DNA of 64,000 bases, taken from assembly GCA_020848545.1 (NCBI GenBank), contig JADLHZ010000108.1, forward strand, positions 1 to 64,000, read 5' to 3'. Below, one piece after another: positions 25,801-33,828 of this stretch (the stretch's first letter is position 1; the number at the start of each line of letters is the position of its first letter). The stretch comes from Deltaproteobacteria bacterium (GTDB taxonomy: Bacteria > Myxococcota > JADLHZ01). The translations under genes were made by a program, and so were the position numbers. Below the pieces are notes generated by a model. The model was given only the letters and a program-made list of their open reading frames with translations. It made no database searches and was not told where the DNA came from.

Positions 25801-27171
25801 GGCGACGTCGACGACGCCGGTCGTCGTCGTTGCGCCGGCCTTCAACACGAGCTCCGGTCTATCGATCTCGATGCTGTTCAGCCTGAACTGCCCGTCGATG
25901 TGCATGTGCGTCGGCGTCGCGGTCATCGTGACGACGGTGCGCTTGCTGAGATCTTCCGGCGCCGCCTTCTCCTTGGCGATCACCTTCTGCAGCTCGTCGA
26001 GCGCCTTCTTCGCGCGCTCGTGATCGTTGTCGGTCGCGGCGTCGTGGACGAGCCCGATCGCCTCGGCGATGAGCCCGCCGGCGCCGACGAGCGCGAGCGG
26101 CCACACGACCGGGCACGCGGCGCCGATCGCGATGAGCGCGAGGCACGCCAGCGCTGCGAGGATCAGCAGCAAGATGTGCCACCACTTGTAGTCGTTTGCG
26201 GCCGAGGCCTTCTTCAGCGCCTCTGGGATCGTCTCCTCGACGAGCGTGAGGACTTCGGGCGGCAGGATCGCGTGCGTCTTCGCGAGCGCGAGGGCTTCCT
26301 TCGAATAGCGTTCGAGCGCAGCCCAGTCACCACGCTGGCCGGCGTCGTGGATCTTGCGCGCCAAGAGCTGCTCCGGCGGCCGCTTGCCGCCGATGTTCAC
26401 TTTGATACTCGGATCCGGGAGCGGAAACGGACCGGGAGCGATCACGCAGTTCGTCAGCTTCAAGCGATAGGCGTCGACGTCGAAGGGCGGGCCCGTTTTG
26501 CCGGCGGTGAACTTCTTCGCCTGCTCGGCCATGATCGCGGCGCCGGTCGTGATCGTGTCGTAGAGGCCTTCCATGTCGAGCGGCAGGCTCTTTCGCGGCG
26601 GCTTCATCTTGTCGAGCGCGAGCAAGCTGTTCGTGATCACTTGATCCGACCAGCCGTTGACGCGCGCGATGAGCTGACCGTCGGCCGTGAGCTCGAACTT
26701 GGTCGTCGTGATCCAAAGGACGTTGTCGAGCGGCCGAGGGATCGTGTTCGTCGGATCCTCGGCGGCGATGAACTTCACTTCGGTCAAGCCAGGCACCAAG
26801 CGGCCGTCGCGCACTTTGGCGCGAATGACGACCTTCGTGCCTTCTTGGACCGTGAACGAGTCCGTGCCGCTGCCGTAGGTGCCGGGATTTCCGGGCAGCG
26901 TCATCTCGACGTCGCCGGACTCGACGCTTCGGAGCAGCTTGATCGGATCGAAGTCCTTCGAAACCTCAGCGGGCGGCGCGACGGCGGACGGCTTGTCGGC
27001 GGTCTTCGGCCTGGCAGGAGCGGCCATCGCGTCAGTCGTCCCGGGCCCGTTCGGCGCAACGACAGGTGGAACGATCTTGAGCGGAGCCTTGTCCAGCTTC
27101 GATGGCGTCTCGACCTGCTGAGGCGACGCGGGGGGATTTCGGAGCGGTGGCGTGCTCTTCGGTGGCGTCAC
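22894..27171 (-). CDS. Very large internally duplicated beta-rich protein, unknown function
   Basis: About 1425 residues from a GTG at 27171 preceded by GGAG at a six-base spacing; a further 22 residues upstream are possible but poorly supported. The N-terminus is Pro-rich. One hydrophobic helix pair lies near residues 331-378. The rest is rich in short beta strands with Gly/Asp turns, loosely like AsmA/TamB proteins, without a recognised domain. The protein repeats itself: SGDVEMTLP...GTK near residue 80 matches SGDIDLWIP...GTK near residue 860, and the tail ending VHIVLEDVTVAPDES (about residue 765) matches the true C-terminal LVVIDSFELAPDG. No signal peptide is evident. Confidence 0.75.
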   Translation of the reverse strand: MTPPKSTPPLRNPPASPQQVETPSKLDKAPLKIVPPVVAPNGPGTTDAMAAPARPKTADKPSAVAPPAEVSKDFDPIKLLRSVESGDVEMTLPGNPGTYGSGTDSFTVQEGTKVVIRAKVRDGRLVPGLTEVKFIAAEDPTNTIPRPLDNVLWITTTKFELTADGQLIARVNGWSDQVITNSLLALDKMKPPRKSLPLDMEGLYDTITTGAAIMAEQAKKFTAGKTGPPFDVDAYRLKLTNCVIAPGPFPLPDPSIKVNIGGKRPPEQLLARKIHDAGQRGDWAALERYSKEALALAKTHAILPPEVLTLVEETIPEALKKASAANDYKWWHILLLILAALACLALIAIGAACPVVWPLALVGAGGLIAEAIGLVHDAATDNDHERAKKALDELQKVIAKEKAAPEDLSKRTVVTMTATPTHMHIDGQFRLNSIEIDRPELVLKAGATTTTGVVDVAMQKKKVGEEWVREVKKIDVTLNDVEAIVNEGSFSDGKGTTIALRDSYLGHSEDGEKKSHVKLSFDALKGAPIGTPEVKVGRVKGDLDPSTIMIPTPTGETPLKIERALIDGEVTLDAAGKMAVDVKTSDVQANVDGISTGDGAFRVGYSTATITGGGNLRYRDGEASFTGDLHLTGTVADGGVGQKGGMFHADIATGANVTLDLTSLNFGKAGVDFKGKGALDVALDSGSILLTTGTRLTVSKGARAKVEVSEVIRDENGTRFKGRVELDATIGANVDPKLLTGPGVKITKLSGAGGKVHIVLEDVTVAPDESEKYKDVPMAARPHIVKIAGLESDVKVKIVRIEGKLDLASMPSLPGSKASTKIAPAAAKPAPKEIDDIRKAKAIVPPAPEDILKKIDSGDIDLWIPIKKGTKLGDYEFPNSTYMHFVCPVRGGNISYSKTKITFSPVLDETLWVDGKGIYLESDGTMKIDLDWWPDKNLSEAIQKAAKPPLAKPVKVPSNIVDIFKMAMSIGGLGSGTPAAAPSFSLDTLAKLGVTANIKNVKLDGSPIALGGTSSVTIDSSSTIDIVVDSVGTQGRITAIGDVKVNDATITAENAMVDGLKTTVDARLGFQIFGDGAAQEMIVGIVGKGKFDAKRAVFAPPAGYIDVTSPTLEGSFVLTTKGGGKPSIKTTLSSFSGTLAPSQMVVTKAGVAVPVDIGGGAVNGDLKYDDKTGALKVNAYLKGADVETGGGDLGMTGFNLQTGKVTAKAGAAKLTIDIDPSAKKSSMRLNGDVRLSTSIAKGSFGSAKTPIAFEIGSGSKAEMVVAEMEFGDVALPTDTIIAGNTLPDGTPAGKLTLALASGNLVLPSGIQLNIVPGTEGNFEVSSYKRAQGDAFATVKGKMTLRARTSTYVPKGGLQVAAGVRLLRVEGSKGEVLVVIDSFELAPDGAFALNGTTVTANVKANIVEAQVDAPKLVGPKVIGKSK

Positions 27172-27314
27172 TGGTGTCTCCAGTAACGTTGTCGGACAAT
27201 TTCCTAAGTAGGCGTCAAAATGTGTGGACGATGTCACCCAATGTGAACTCTGCTTGACACCTCGGGGTGCTGACGCAGGAAGTCAGGCAACTTCAGGGAG
27301 GGGTCGCGCGAGAA

Positions 27315-27767
27315 TCACTTCCGCTGCAGGCTGATCCAGGGCTCACCTTGCAGGCTGAGCTCCAAGGTGCGCGCTTCGAGCACGTACCCGAGCTCTTCCG
27401 GCAGCGCCGCTGAACCGAAGACTTCACCATCGGCCTCGACGTACTCTTGGTTGCGATCGGCGCAGCCTACGCTCGCGGAGTTCTTTTGCAGCTTCTTCAC
27501 CAAGCGGAGGGTCGCGCCCTTCGGCTCGGTCCAGGTGCCCTCGAAGCGAATGGTCACCGTGCAGCCGGCATTCGCCGATCCCGGCGCGTAGACCGCCTTC
27601 ACGTCACGGGAGAAAAGGCCGTCCGAGTGGATGACCAGCGTCTGTTTGTAGTCCTGGAAGCTCGTGAGCCCGTTCGGGGCCGAGGTCGTTTCCCAGGTGC
27701 CGGAAAGGCCGGTGCCGCAGGCGTTCAGCGCGAGAAAAAGGCTACAAAAGAGCTTCGTGGTTTTCAC
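27315..27767 (-). CDS. Small lipoprotein, unknown function
   Basis: 150 residues from a GTG at 27767. The start is chosen because it places a basic n-region and hydrophobic core directly before the lipobox LALNAC; a longer frame only adds an Arg-rich leader. The mature part (TGLSGTWETTSAPNG...) resembles small lipocalin-like or META-type beta proteins in having a GTW start and a second FEGTWTEPKG strand, but I cannot assign a family. Three later Cys could form disulfides. It is transcribed away from the arsR-type gene, sharing the 159-base region between them. Confidence 0.7.
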   Translation of the reverse strand: MKTTKLFCSLFLALNACGTGLSGTWETTSAPNGLTSFQDYKQTLVIHSDGLFSRDVKAVYAPGSANAGCTVTIRFEGTWTEPKGATLRLVKKLQKNSASVGCADRNQEYVEADGEVFGSAALPEELGYVLEARTLELSLQGEPWISLQRK

Positions 27768-27926
27768 GGCGCGCGGCTCTATACGAGCGCTAGAGACCTG
27801 GCAAGGGGCCGCTCCGAGCGTGCTTGACAAGGGCCCGAGAGGTGTGCGGAACGCGCGCGAGCGGCCCGGTCGAATCCCCCTACTTTCCGTTGACGGACCC
27901 GCTCTCATGTAGCAACTTTCTCACCT

Positions 27927-28301
27927 ATGAAAAAGTCTACGAAGCGTCTCCCCCCTTTGAGCCCGACGGGCTACGAAGAGCTCGAAAGAGGCGCTGCGAT
28001 CGCCAAATGCCTAGCCAATCCGAAGCGGCTCGGCATCATCGAGGCGCTCGCCGCCTCGGAGCGGACGGTGGGGGATCTCGCGCGCCACCTCGGCATCGCG
28101 AGCCAGGTGGTCAGCGTGGAACTGCGCATCATGAAGGAGCTCGGCGCCGTCGCCGCGCGCCGTGAGCATCCGGAAGTCTATTATAAGCTTGCCGACCCGC
28201 GCCTCTCGGACGCCGCCCGCCTGCTGCGCCAAGTCGCTGAGCAGCGCGTCAAGAACGGCGGGCCGGTGCCGTTGTCCCTGAGCCGCAACAAGACCGCCTG
28301 A
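27927..28301 (+). CDS. ArsR/SmtB-like winged-helix regulator
   Basis: 124 residues. The HTH is typical: ANPKRLGIIEALAASERTVGDLARHLGIASQVVSVELRIM, then the wing ARREHPEVYYKL. No CxC metal site (ELCVC-type) is seen, so it may answer to a ligand or redox signal and not to a metal. It begins with MKKSTKR after a short leader and precedes the amine oxidase gene by 88 bases on the same strand, so that enzyme is a candidate target. Confidence 0.85.
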   Translation: MKKSTKRLPPLSPTGYEELERGAAIAKCLANPKRLGIIEALAASERTVGDLARHLGIASQVVSVELRIMKELGAVAARREHPEVYYKLADPRLSDAARLLRQVAEQRVKNGGPVPLSLSRNKTA

Positions 28302-28389
28302 CACTCCCTCGCCTGCCCCACCCAACGTCCTATTCCGACAGCTTCTTACGCAACTTTCCGAACCCTCTGTCCGATAATCCGCGCCCAAA

Positions 28390-29868
28390 ATGCGCGTCTC
28401 TTATTCACCGCAGCGTCCCACAGCTCTCCTCGGCCCCGAAACTCTCCCCGGTCCCTTTTCGACCGCCTCGCTCCCCGGTCCGCTCCCCGGTCCCTTTTCG
28501 GGAAGCTTCCCCGGTTTCTTTTCGCGGGCGGTGGCTCCGGTGGGGATCCTGCCGCCGCAGCCGACGCGGCCGTACGATGTCATCGTCGTCGGGGCGGGCG
28601 TGGCGGGGTTGGCGGCGAGCAAGCGGCTGCGCGCCGAGGGTAAGCGGGTGCTCGTGCTCGAAGCGAGCGCGCGCGTCGGCGGCCGGGCGTTGAGCGACAA
28701 CAAGCGCTTCAGCGTGCCGATCGATCTCGGCGCCGGCTGGCTCCACGATCCGAAGAACAACCCGTTCCTGCCGTTCGTCGAAAAGGGCGGTACGGCGCCG
28801 GCCAACTCGATGTTCACCCAGTTGCTCTTCGTGAACGGAAAGCCGGCGACCGCAGAAGAGCGCAAGGCCTTCGATCGCGTCCACGACGGCCTCGAAAAGG
28901 CGCTGCAACGTGAAGCGCGCGCGGGCCACGACGTCTCGGCCGGGGCGCTGCTCGACAAGAAAGAGCGCTTCGCGAGCAGCGCCGGCGCGGTCTTCGGCGC
29001 CTTCGAGAGCGCGCGAGAGATCGACGAGACCAGCGTCATGGACGTCGGCATCTTCGGCGCCGGAGACGATCTCTTCGTCAAGAAGGGCATCGGCAACTTG
29101 ATCGAAGCGTGGGGCAAAGAAGCGCGCGTCAAGCTGCGCACGCCGGTCGACAGCATTCACTACGATGAGGGCGGCGTGGTCGTCCGCACCAAGACCGGCG
29201 AGGTGTATCAGGCGACGACGGCGATCGTGACGACCTCCACCGGCGTGCTCGCGTCCGGCGCGATCCGCTTCACGCCGAAGCTCCCAAGCGAGACGAGCGC
29301 CGCGATCAAAGCGCTGCCGATGGGCCTCATGAACAAGGTCATCTTCGAGTTCGACGATCGCGCGAACGCCGTCTTCGCGAAGATCCCAGACAACACCGGC
29401 GCCATCTTCCACGACGACGACGGCGCGCCCGTCGCGTTCGTGCTGCGCCCGCACGGAAAGAACATGGCCATCGGCTTCGTCGGTGGCGAAAACGCTTGGC
29501 GTCTCGAGAAGCTGCCGGTCAAAGACCTGAAGGCGCTGATGCTCGGCAAGCTGACGAGCGCCTACGGACCAACGCTCGCTGCATCGGTCAAAGCCTCCAC
29601 CGTCACGCAGTGGGGCAAGAATCCGTTCACGCGCGGCGCCTACTCAGCGGCGGATCCAGGCAAGGCCGACGCGCGGCAGACGCTCGCCGATCCGGTCGCG
29701 GGGCGGGTGTTCTTCGCCGGCGAAGCGGTGGCGGGGCCGGAAGACAACGGCACGCTGCGCGGCGCCTACCGATCTGGCGAAGCGGCGTCGAAGCGCGTGA
29801 TGGCGCAGTTGGCGAAGGACGCGCGCAAGGTGCGCCTGCCGCATCACCCCGCGCTCATCGCCGCGTAG
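28390..29868 (+). CDS. FAD-dependent amine oxidase with a repeat-rich N-terminus
   Basis: 492 residues. The FAD-binding Rossmann motif starts at about residue 58 (YDVIVVGAGVAGLAASKRL) and continues with LEASARVGGRAL and the aromatic-cage segment DLGAGWLHD. The C-terminal FFAGEAVAGPEDNGTLRGAYRSGEAA is the flavin-contacting motif of monoamine/polyamine oxidases. These oxidise amines to aldehydes with release of hydrogen peroxide. The first 57 residues are Pro/Gly-rich and encoded by DNA repeats (see 28444-28524). They are not a normal part of the family, and a later start cannot be excluded. Confidence 0.87.
   Translation: MRVSYSPQRPTALLGPETLPGPFSTASLPGPLPGPFSGSFPGFFSRAVAPVGILPPQPTRPYDVIVVGAGVAGLAASKRLRAEGKRVLVLEASARVGGRALSDNKRFSVPIDLGAGWLHDPKNNPFLPFVEKGGTAPANSMFTQLLFVNGKPATAEERKAFDRVHDGLEKALQREARAGHDVSAGALLDKKERFASSAGAVFGAFESAREIDETSVMDVGIFGAGDDLFVKKGIGNLIEAWGKEARVKLRTPVDSIHYDEGGVVVRTKTGEVYQATTAIVTTSTGVLASGAIRFTPKLPSETSAAIKALPMGLMNKVIFEFDDRANAVFAKIPDNTGAIFHDDDGAPVAFVLRPHGKNMAIGFVGGENAWRLEKLPVKDLKALMLGKLTSAYGPTLAASVKASTVTQWGKNPFTRGAYSAADPGKADARQTLADPVAGRVFFAGEAVAGPEDNGTLRGAYRSGEAASKRVMAQLAKDARKVRLPHHPALIAA
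28444..28524 (+). repeat. Imperfect CTCCCCGGTCCCTTTTCG repeats at the amine oxidase 5' end
   Basis: Four imperfect copies of a CTCCCCGGTCC(CTTTTCG) unit follow each other, at about 28444, 28471, 28483 and 28507. If translated from 28390 they encode LPGP/FSG-type repeats. They could equally be a regulatory leader if the gene starts later. Confidence 0.7.
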
Positions 29869-29869
29869 C

Positions 29870-31045
29870 TCACTGGACCGTGTAGAAGTCGTCGATGTTC
29901 AAGACGACCAGCAACCGCTTCTGCTGCGGCGAGAGCGTGTGCTTGCGATCGTAGCCGACGATGCCCTTGAACGGATTCTGCGCCGCCGATCCCGACGCCT
30001 GAATCCGATACTCACCGAACGCGCCGATGCGCACGTGCGACTTCTCACGATCCGGAATGCACGGGATCTCCATCGTCTTGTCGATCACGCGGAGCAGCTT
30101 GCCGTTCATCCAGATGCGCACGCAGTAGCGCGTCTTGTTGTGGATCGTCAGCATGTCCGGCCCGTCCCCAGCGCGGCCCACGAAGATCGTCGGCTCGTCG
30201 CTGTTCGGCGCGGAAGGTTGCACGGCAGGGGGCGGCGTGCTCGGCGCAGGCGCAGGGGCCGGCTGCACCGCTGCACCGCGGTTGCCCCTCGTGGGGGCAC
30301 CGACCACGATCGACGGCCGCGACTGCTGCTCCTGCGGCTGCGGTTGCTGCGGCTGGGGTTGATACGACTGTTGCGCCGGTTGCACCGATTGCTGCGGGGG
30401 CGGCGTGCTGATCGCCGGCGAGGTCGAAACCGGCCTCACGTTGCTCTGGCGCGAGGGCGCAGGCCCGGTGGCGATCGCAGGCCGAATGCCACCCGAGCCG
30501 CCGAGCAACGCGAGCACGGCGCGGCTCTTCGGCAAGTCGATCGACGCGGCGCCGTAGACCTCGGCGGTCTCGGCGTTGATCAAGCGGGCGTTCACTTTGA
30601 TCTCGCTGCCGAGGTCGGTGAGCGTGCCGGTGCACAGCGTGTCGGCGCCGAGCAGCTTGCCGATCTTCGCGGCCGTTTCGTCGTCGACGAGCTGCGACGC
30701 GCCCATCTCTTGCTCGGCGAGCACCTTCTGCAACAAGCGCCGCTCGACGACCTGCGTCTTGCGACTATTGATGACGCGCGTCGACAGCTCCTCGCTCAAG
30801 AACTTGCCGAGATCGTTGGTCTCGCCCTTCAGCGTGAGGAACTCGTTGATGCCGACCTTGGTCTTCTGGCTCTCGACCAGGCGCTCGACGATCTGCGCGG
30901 CGAGCTGATCGATCGCCCGATCGAGCTCGTCCGGTTGATTCGCCGTGCTCGCGCGCGGCGGCGGCGCGCCGGAGTTGCTGCTGCCGCCCGTGCAGGCGAA
31001 GACGAACGCTGCACATACACCTACGACTCGTCGCGCCATGGCCAT
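29870..31045 (-). CDS. FlgO/CsgG-like lipoprotein with Pro/Gln-rich linker
   Basis: 391 residues; the ATG at 31045 has GAGG upstream at a good spacing. Signal peptide with lipobox AFVFAC. Residues about 40-180 resemble the FlgO/CsgG/LpoB fold: KVGINEFLTLKGE, LSEELSTRVINS, VVERRLLQKVLAEQ and ADTLCTGTLTDLGSEIKVNARLINAETAEVYG. A long Pro/Gln/Ser-rich linker (about 185-275) leads to a C-terminal beta domain (HNKTRYCVRIWMNGKLLRVI). Proteins of this fold work at the outer membrane in secretion or cell-wall synthesis. It ends two bases from the end of the convergent oxidase gene. Confidence 0.78.
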   Translation of the reverse strand: MAMARRVVGVCAAFVFACTGGSSNSGAPPPRASTANQPDELDRAIDQLAAQIVERLVESQKTKVGINEFLTLKGETNDLGKFLSEELSTRVINSRKTQVVERRLLQKVLAEQEMGASQLVDDETAAKIGKLLGADTLCTGTLTDLGSEIKVNARLINAETAEVYGAASIDLPKSRAVLALLGGSGGIRPAIATGPAPSRQSNVRPVSTSPAISTPPPQQSVQPAQQSYQPQPQQPQPQEQQSRPSIVVGAPTRGNRGAAVQPAPAPAPSTPPPAVQPSAPNSDEPTIFVGRAGDGPDMLTIHNKTRYCVRIWMNGKLLRVIDKTMEIPCIPDREKSHVRIGAFGEYRIQASGSAAQNPFKGIVGYDRKHTLSPQQKRLLVVLNIDDFYTVQ

Positions 31046-31173
31046 TCCGTCATCCTCGCTGAAAACCCGCCCCGGAGATCCGTCCTAGAAAAAATGGCAC
31101 ACGGATCGGCCGGATGCTACCCATTTCGTCGGAGCAACCACAACGCTGACCAAACCTCAAGGAGACCGGACGC

Positions 31174-31986
31174 GTGGAAAAATATACGAGAGTATTTTCG
31201 TTCATGTTCGAAGTGTTCGGCATGGCGGGGAAGAACAAGACGCTCCTGAAGCCCATTTGGTACAATCTCGCCATCGCGGCGCCCCTGAACCTCGGCCTCG
31301 CCGTCGCTTACGGCATGATTCGGAACCCGACGCTGCAATACGTGGTCCTCGCCGTCGGCGTGACCGCGCTCTACTTCACGGACTACTTCTGCAACGCCCT
31401 CACCTGCTCGCTGATCTACGACCAAGTGACCACCGGCAACGCGACGATGGAAAAGGCGATGGCCAACACCAAGCGCTCGGCCGGCGGTATCATCACCTTC
31501 GCGGCGATTTCCGGCCTCTTCGACCTGCTCGCAAGCTACGCCAACGAGCGCGACGACATCCTCGGCAAGATCATTACTCGCGTCGTCCACGCCGTCTGGA
31601 CCACCGCGGTCTTCGTGGTGATGCCGGCGATGGTCATCGAAGGCCTGAGCTTCGGCGCCGCCTTCGGCCGCAGCAAGGAGATCATGAAGCAGGACCCGAC
31701 GAACGTCGGCACCGGCGTCATCGGCATCGGCGTCGCCAACTGGGTGCTCGGCATCGTCTGCATGGCGATCGCCTACTTCGGCCTCGGCGTGCTCTCGAAC
31801 CTGCACCCGATCGCCGGCGCGGCGTTCTTCTTCACCTTCTTCAACCTGTACTGGGCGGTCTCGGGCTTCCTGAAGATCAGCTACTTCACCTGCTTCTACA
31901 TGTGGGCGAACGAGTGCACGAAGCAGAAGAGCGCCGACGGCAAGCTCGCGCCGGCGCCGCTCGCCGCTGCGATGGGCTACAAGTAG
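31174..31986 (+). CDS. Polytopic membrane protein, DUF6159-like
   Basis: 270 residues from a GTG with AAGGAG nine bases upstream. Five or six membrane segments are visible, with the conserved-looking stretches YFTDYFCNALTCSL, MVIEGLSFGAAF and RSKEIMK. It resembles the family of unknown six-helix membrane proteins found widely in bacteria and archaea; that assignment is from overall appearance only. It is followed 32 bases later by ppsR on the same strand. Confidence 0.7.
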   Translation: MEKYTRVFSFMFEVFGMAGKNKTLLKPIWYNLAIAAPLNLGLAVAYGMIRNPTLQYVVLAVGVTALYFTDYFCNALTCSLIYDQVTTGNATMEKAMANTKRSAGGIITFAAISGLFDLLASYANERDDILGKIITRVVHAVWTTAVFVVMPAMVIEGLSFGAAFGRSKEIMKQDPTNVGTGVIGIGVANWVLGIVCMAIAYFGLGVLSNLHPIAGAAFFFTFFNLYWAVSGFLKISYFTCFYMWANECTKQKSADGKLAPAPLAAAMGYK

Positions 31987-32018
31987 ACCTGCCTTCTACG
32001 GGCTGCTAACGGGCCCGC

Positions 32019-32843
32019 ATGACCGCCTCGCCCCCAAAAAAGCTCATCTATATCGTCTCGGACGGCACCGGCGAGACCGCGGAGCGGGTCGCCAGGGCCA
32101 CCGTCTTGCAATTCTCGAACGCCCAGATCGACTTCCGGATCTTCTCGCGCGTGCTCTCGGAGATCGAGCTGCGCGAGATCCTGATGCAGGCCGAGCGCGA
32201 TCAGCCGTTCATCTTCTACACGATGGTGAGCCCCGAGCACCGTGAGCTCTTGCGCACCCTCGCCGCCGAGCGCAACATCGACACCGCCGATCTCATCGGC
32301 TCCTTGATGATGAAAGTCGCGAACTACTTGGGGCAGAAGCCGCTGCTCGAGCCGGGCCTCGGCCATCAGCTCGACGAGGATTATTTCCGCCGCGTCGAAG
32401 CGGTCGAGTTCGCGGTCAAGAACGACGACGGGCAAGAGCCGCGCAATCTCTTCAAGGCCGACATCGTGCTCGTCGGCCTCTCGCGCACCTCGAAGACGCC
32501 GCTGTCGATCTACCTTGCGCACAAGGGCTGGAAGGTGGCGAACGTGCCGCTCGTCAAGGGCATCGAGCCGCCGAACGAGCTCTACGAAGTGCCGCACACC
32601 AAAGTCTACGCGCTGGCGATCGGCCTCGACGCGCTCGTGAAGATCCGGCGCGCGCGCTTGCGTCACTTAGGGCTGCCGGAAGGCTCGGACTACGCCACCC
32701 GCGACAGCGTCGCCGAAGAAATCCGTTGGGTGCAGGAGCTCTTCGCCAAGCGCCCGGAGTGGCCCGTGTTCGACGTGACGAACCGCGCGATCGAGGAGAC
32801 GGCGGCCGAGATCTTGAAGATTCACGAATCGCGCGTGGCGTGA
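32019..32843 (+). CDS. ppsR: PEP synthase / PPDK regulatory protein (kinase-pyrophosphorylase)
   Basis: 274 residues, normal for the DUF299 family. It begins IYIVSDGTGETAERVARA, and has the P-loop GLSRTSKTP at about residues 153-161, followed by KVANVPLVKGIEPP and later DVTNRAIEETA. These bifunctional proteins phosphorylate, with ADP, and dephosphorylate a Thr in phosphoenolpyruvate synthase or pyruvate phosphate dikinase and so switch gluconeogenesis on or off. No target enzyme gene is in view. Confidence 0.92.
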   Translation: MTASPPKKLIYIVSDGTGETAERVARATVLQFSNAQIDFRIFSRVLSEIELREILMQAERDQPFIFYTMVSPEHRELLRTLAAERNIDTADLIGSLMMKVANYLGQKPLLEPGLGHQLDEDYFRRVEAVEFAVKNDDGQEPRNLFKADIVLVGLSRTSKTPLSIYLAHKGWKVANVPLVKGIEPPNELYEVPHTKVYALAIGLDALVKIRRARLRHLGLPEGSDYATRDSVAEEIRWVQELFAKRPEWPVFDVTNRAIEETAAEILKIHESRVA

Positions 32844-32851
32844 GCGCGTGA

Positions 32852-33793
32852 CTACTGCACGGTCTTCGTCGTCGCCGTGGTCGCGAAGCTGAGGCTCGCC
32901 TTGACGTCGACGCCGTTCATCGCGGCAGCGCCGGCGAACGCGCCAGTCTTCGTGCGCAGCGCGACGACGAGCGCGTAGTTCAGCGCCTTCGCCTCGGCGG
33001 CGCGCACGATCTTCTCGGCCTGCGCGCTCGTGATGATCGTCGACAGGTTGACGTCCTCACCGATCGCCACGGTGCCGCTGATCACTTCCTCCGCGGCGAT
33101 GGCGCCGTCGGCGTTGTAGTCGACGATCAGGATCACGGTCGCCGTCACGTCGTTCGTGTTCGGCGGCTGCGCGACGTTGATCGTGCCGGTGACCTGCGTT
33201 TCTTTCAGCGTGTCGATCGTCTGCTTCGACTCCATGGCCACCTGCGCGATCGTGCCCTGCTGGCCCCACGCGAGCGTGCGCCCGACGCCGCTCGGCGATA
33301 CGATCGACGCGCGCAGCGACAGCGACGCCGCGTTGTCGAAGGTCGCCGTGACGTCGACCTTCGCCGGCGCCGGGATCAACTTGAGGCCCGCGACGAGATC
33401 CTTGCCGCAGGTCGACGACGCTTCGCCCGGGATCTTCGCAAAGGTGAGCTCGCAGCCGTCGGTCTCGCTGCCATTCGTCGACAAGTTGAGCGTGGCCATG
33501 GCGTCGATGACCGTCGGCGTCGCGCTGATCGTCAGCCCGTCGGCAAACGTGGCGGGGATCGCCTGCACCGCGAGGAAGAGGGGCAAGAGCTTCGTGAGGT
33601 CGCTGCCCTCGAGGGTGAACGTCTGCTTGTTGTCCGTCGAGTCGAAGGAGGTGCCCATCGCCATCAACTCGGCCGACGGCTGCAGGGCCTTGCCGGTCGC
33701 GTTCGAGAACACCGTCGCGCTGAGCGACTTTGGCGCCGGGCCGCCGCACGCGACGAGGCAGAGGGAAAGGAAAGTGGCTGCGAGTGTCTTCAT
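32852..33793 (-). CDS. Lipoprotein, unknown function
   Basis: 313 residues from the ATG at 33793, chosen because it directly precedes a signal peptide with lipobox LCLVACGG; an upstream ATG adds only 13 polar residues. The mature protein is Thr/Ala/Val-rich and probably beta-structured. It has a paired Cys (GCELTF...STCGKDL) and a calcium-loop-like DYNADGAIAAEE near residue 220. No family recognised. It lies 35 bases after the stop of the pseudo-radical-SAM gene on the same strand. Confidence 0.72.
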   Translation of the reverse strand: MKTLAATFLSLCLVACGGPAPKSLSATVFSNATGKALQPSAELMAMGTSFDSTDNKQTFTLEGSDLTKLLPLFLAVQAIPATFADGLTISATPTVIDAMATLNLSTNGSETDGCELTFAKIPGEASSTCGKDLVAGLKLIPAPAKVDVTATFDNAASLSLRASIVSPSGVGRTLAWGQQGTIAQVAMESKQTIDTLKETQVTGTINVAQPPNTNDVTATVILIVDYNADGAIAAEEVISGTVAIGEDVNLSTIITSAQAEKIVRAAEAKALNYALVVALRTKTGAFAGAAAMNGVDVKASLSFATTATTKTVQ

Positions 33794-33828
33794 CGTCTTC
33801 TCCGTCGCTGAATGCTTCGTCACCGTCA

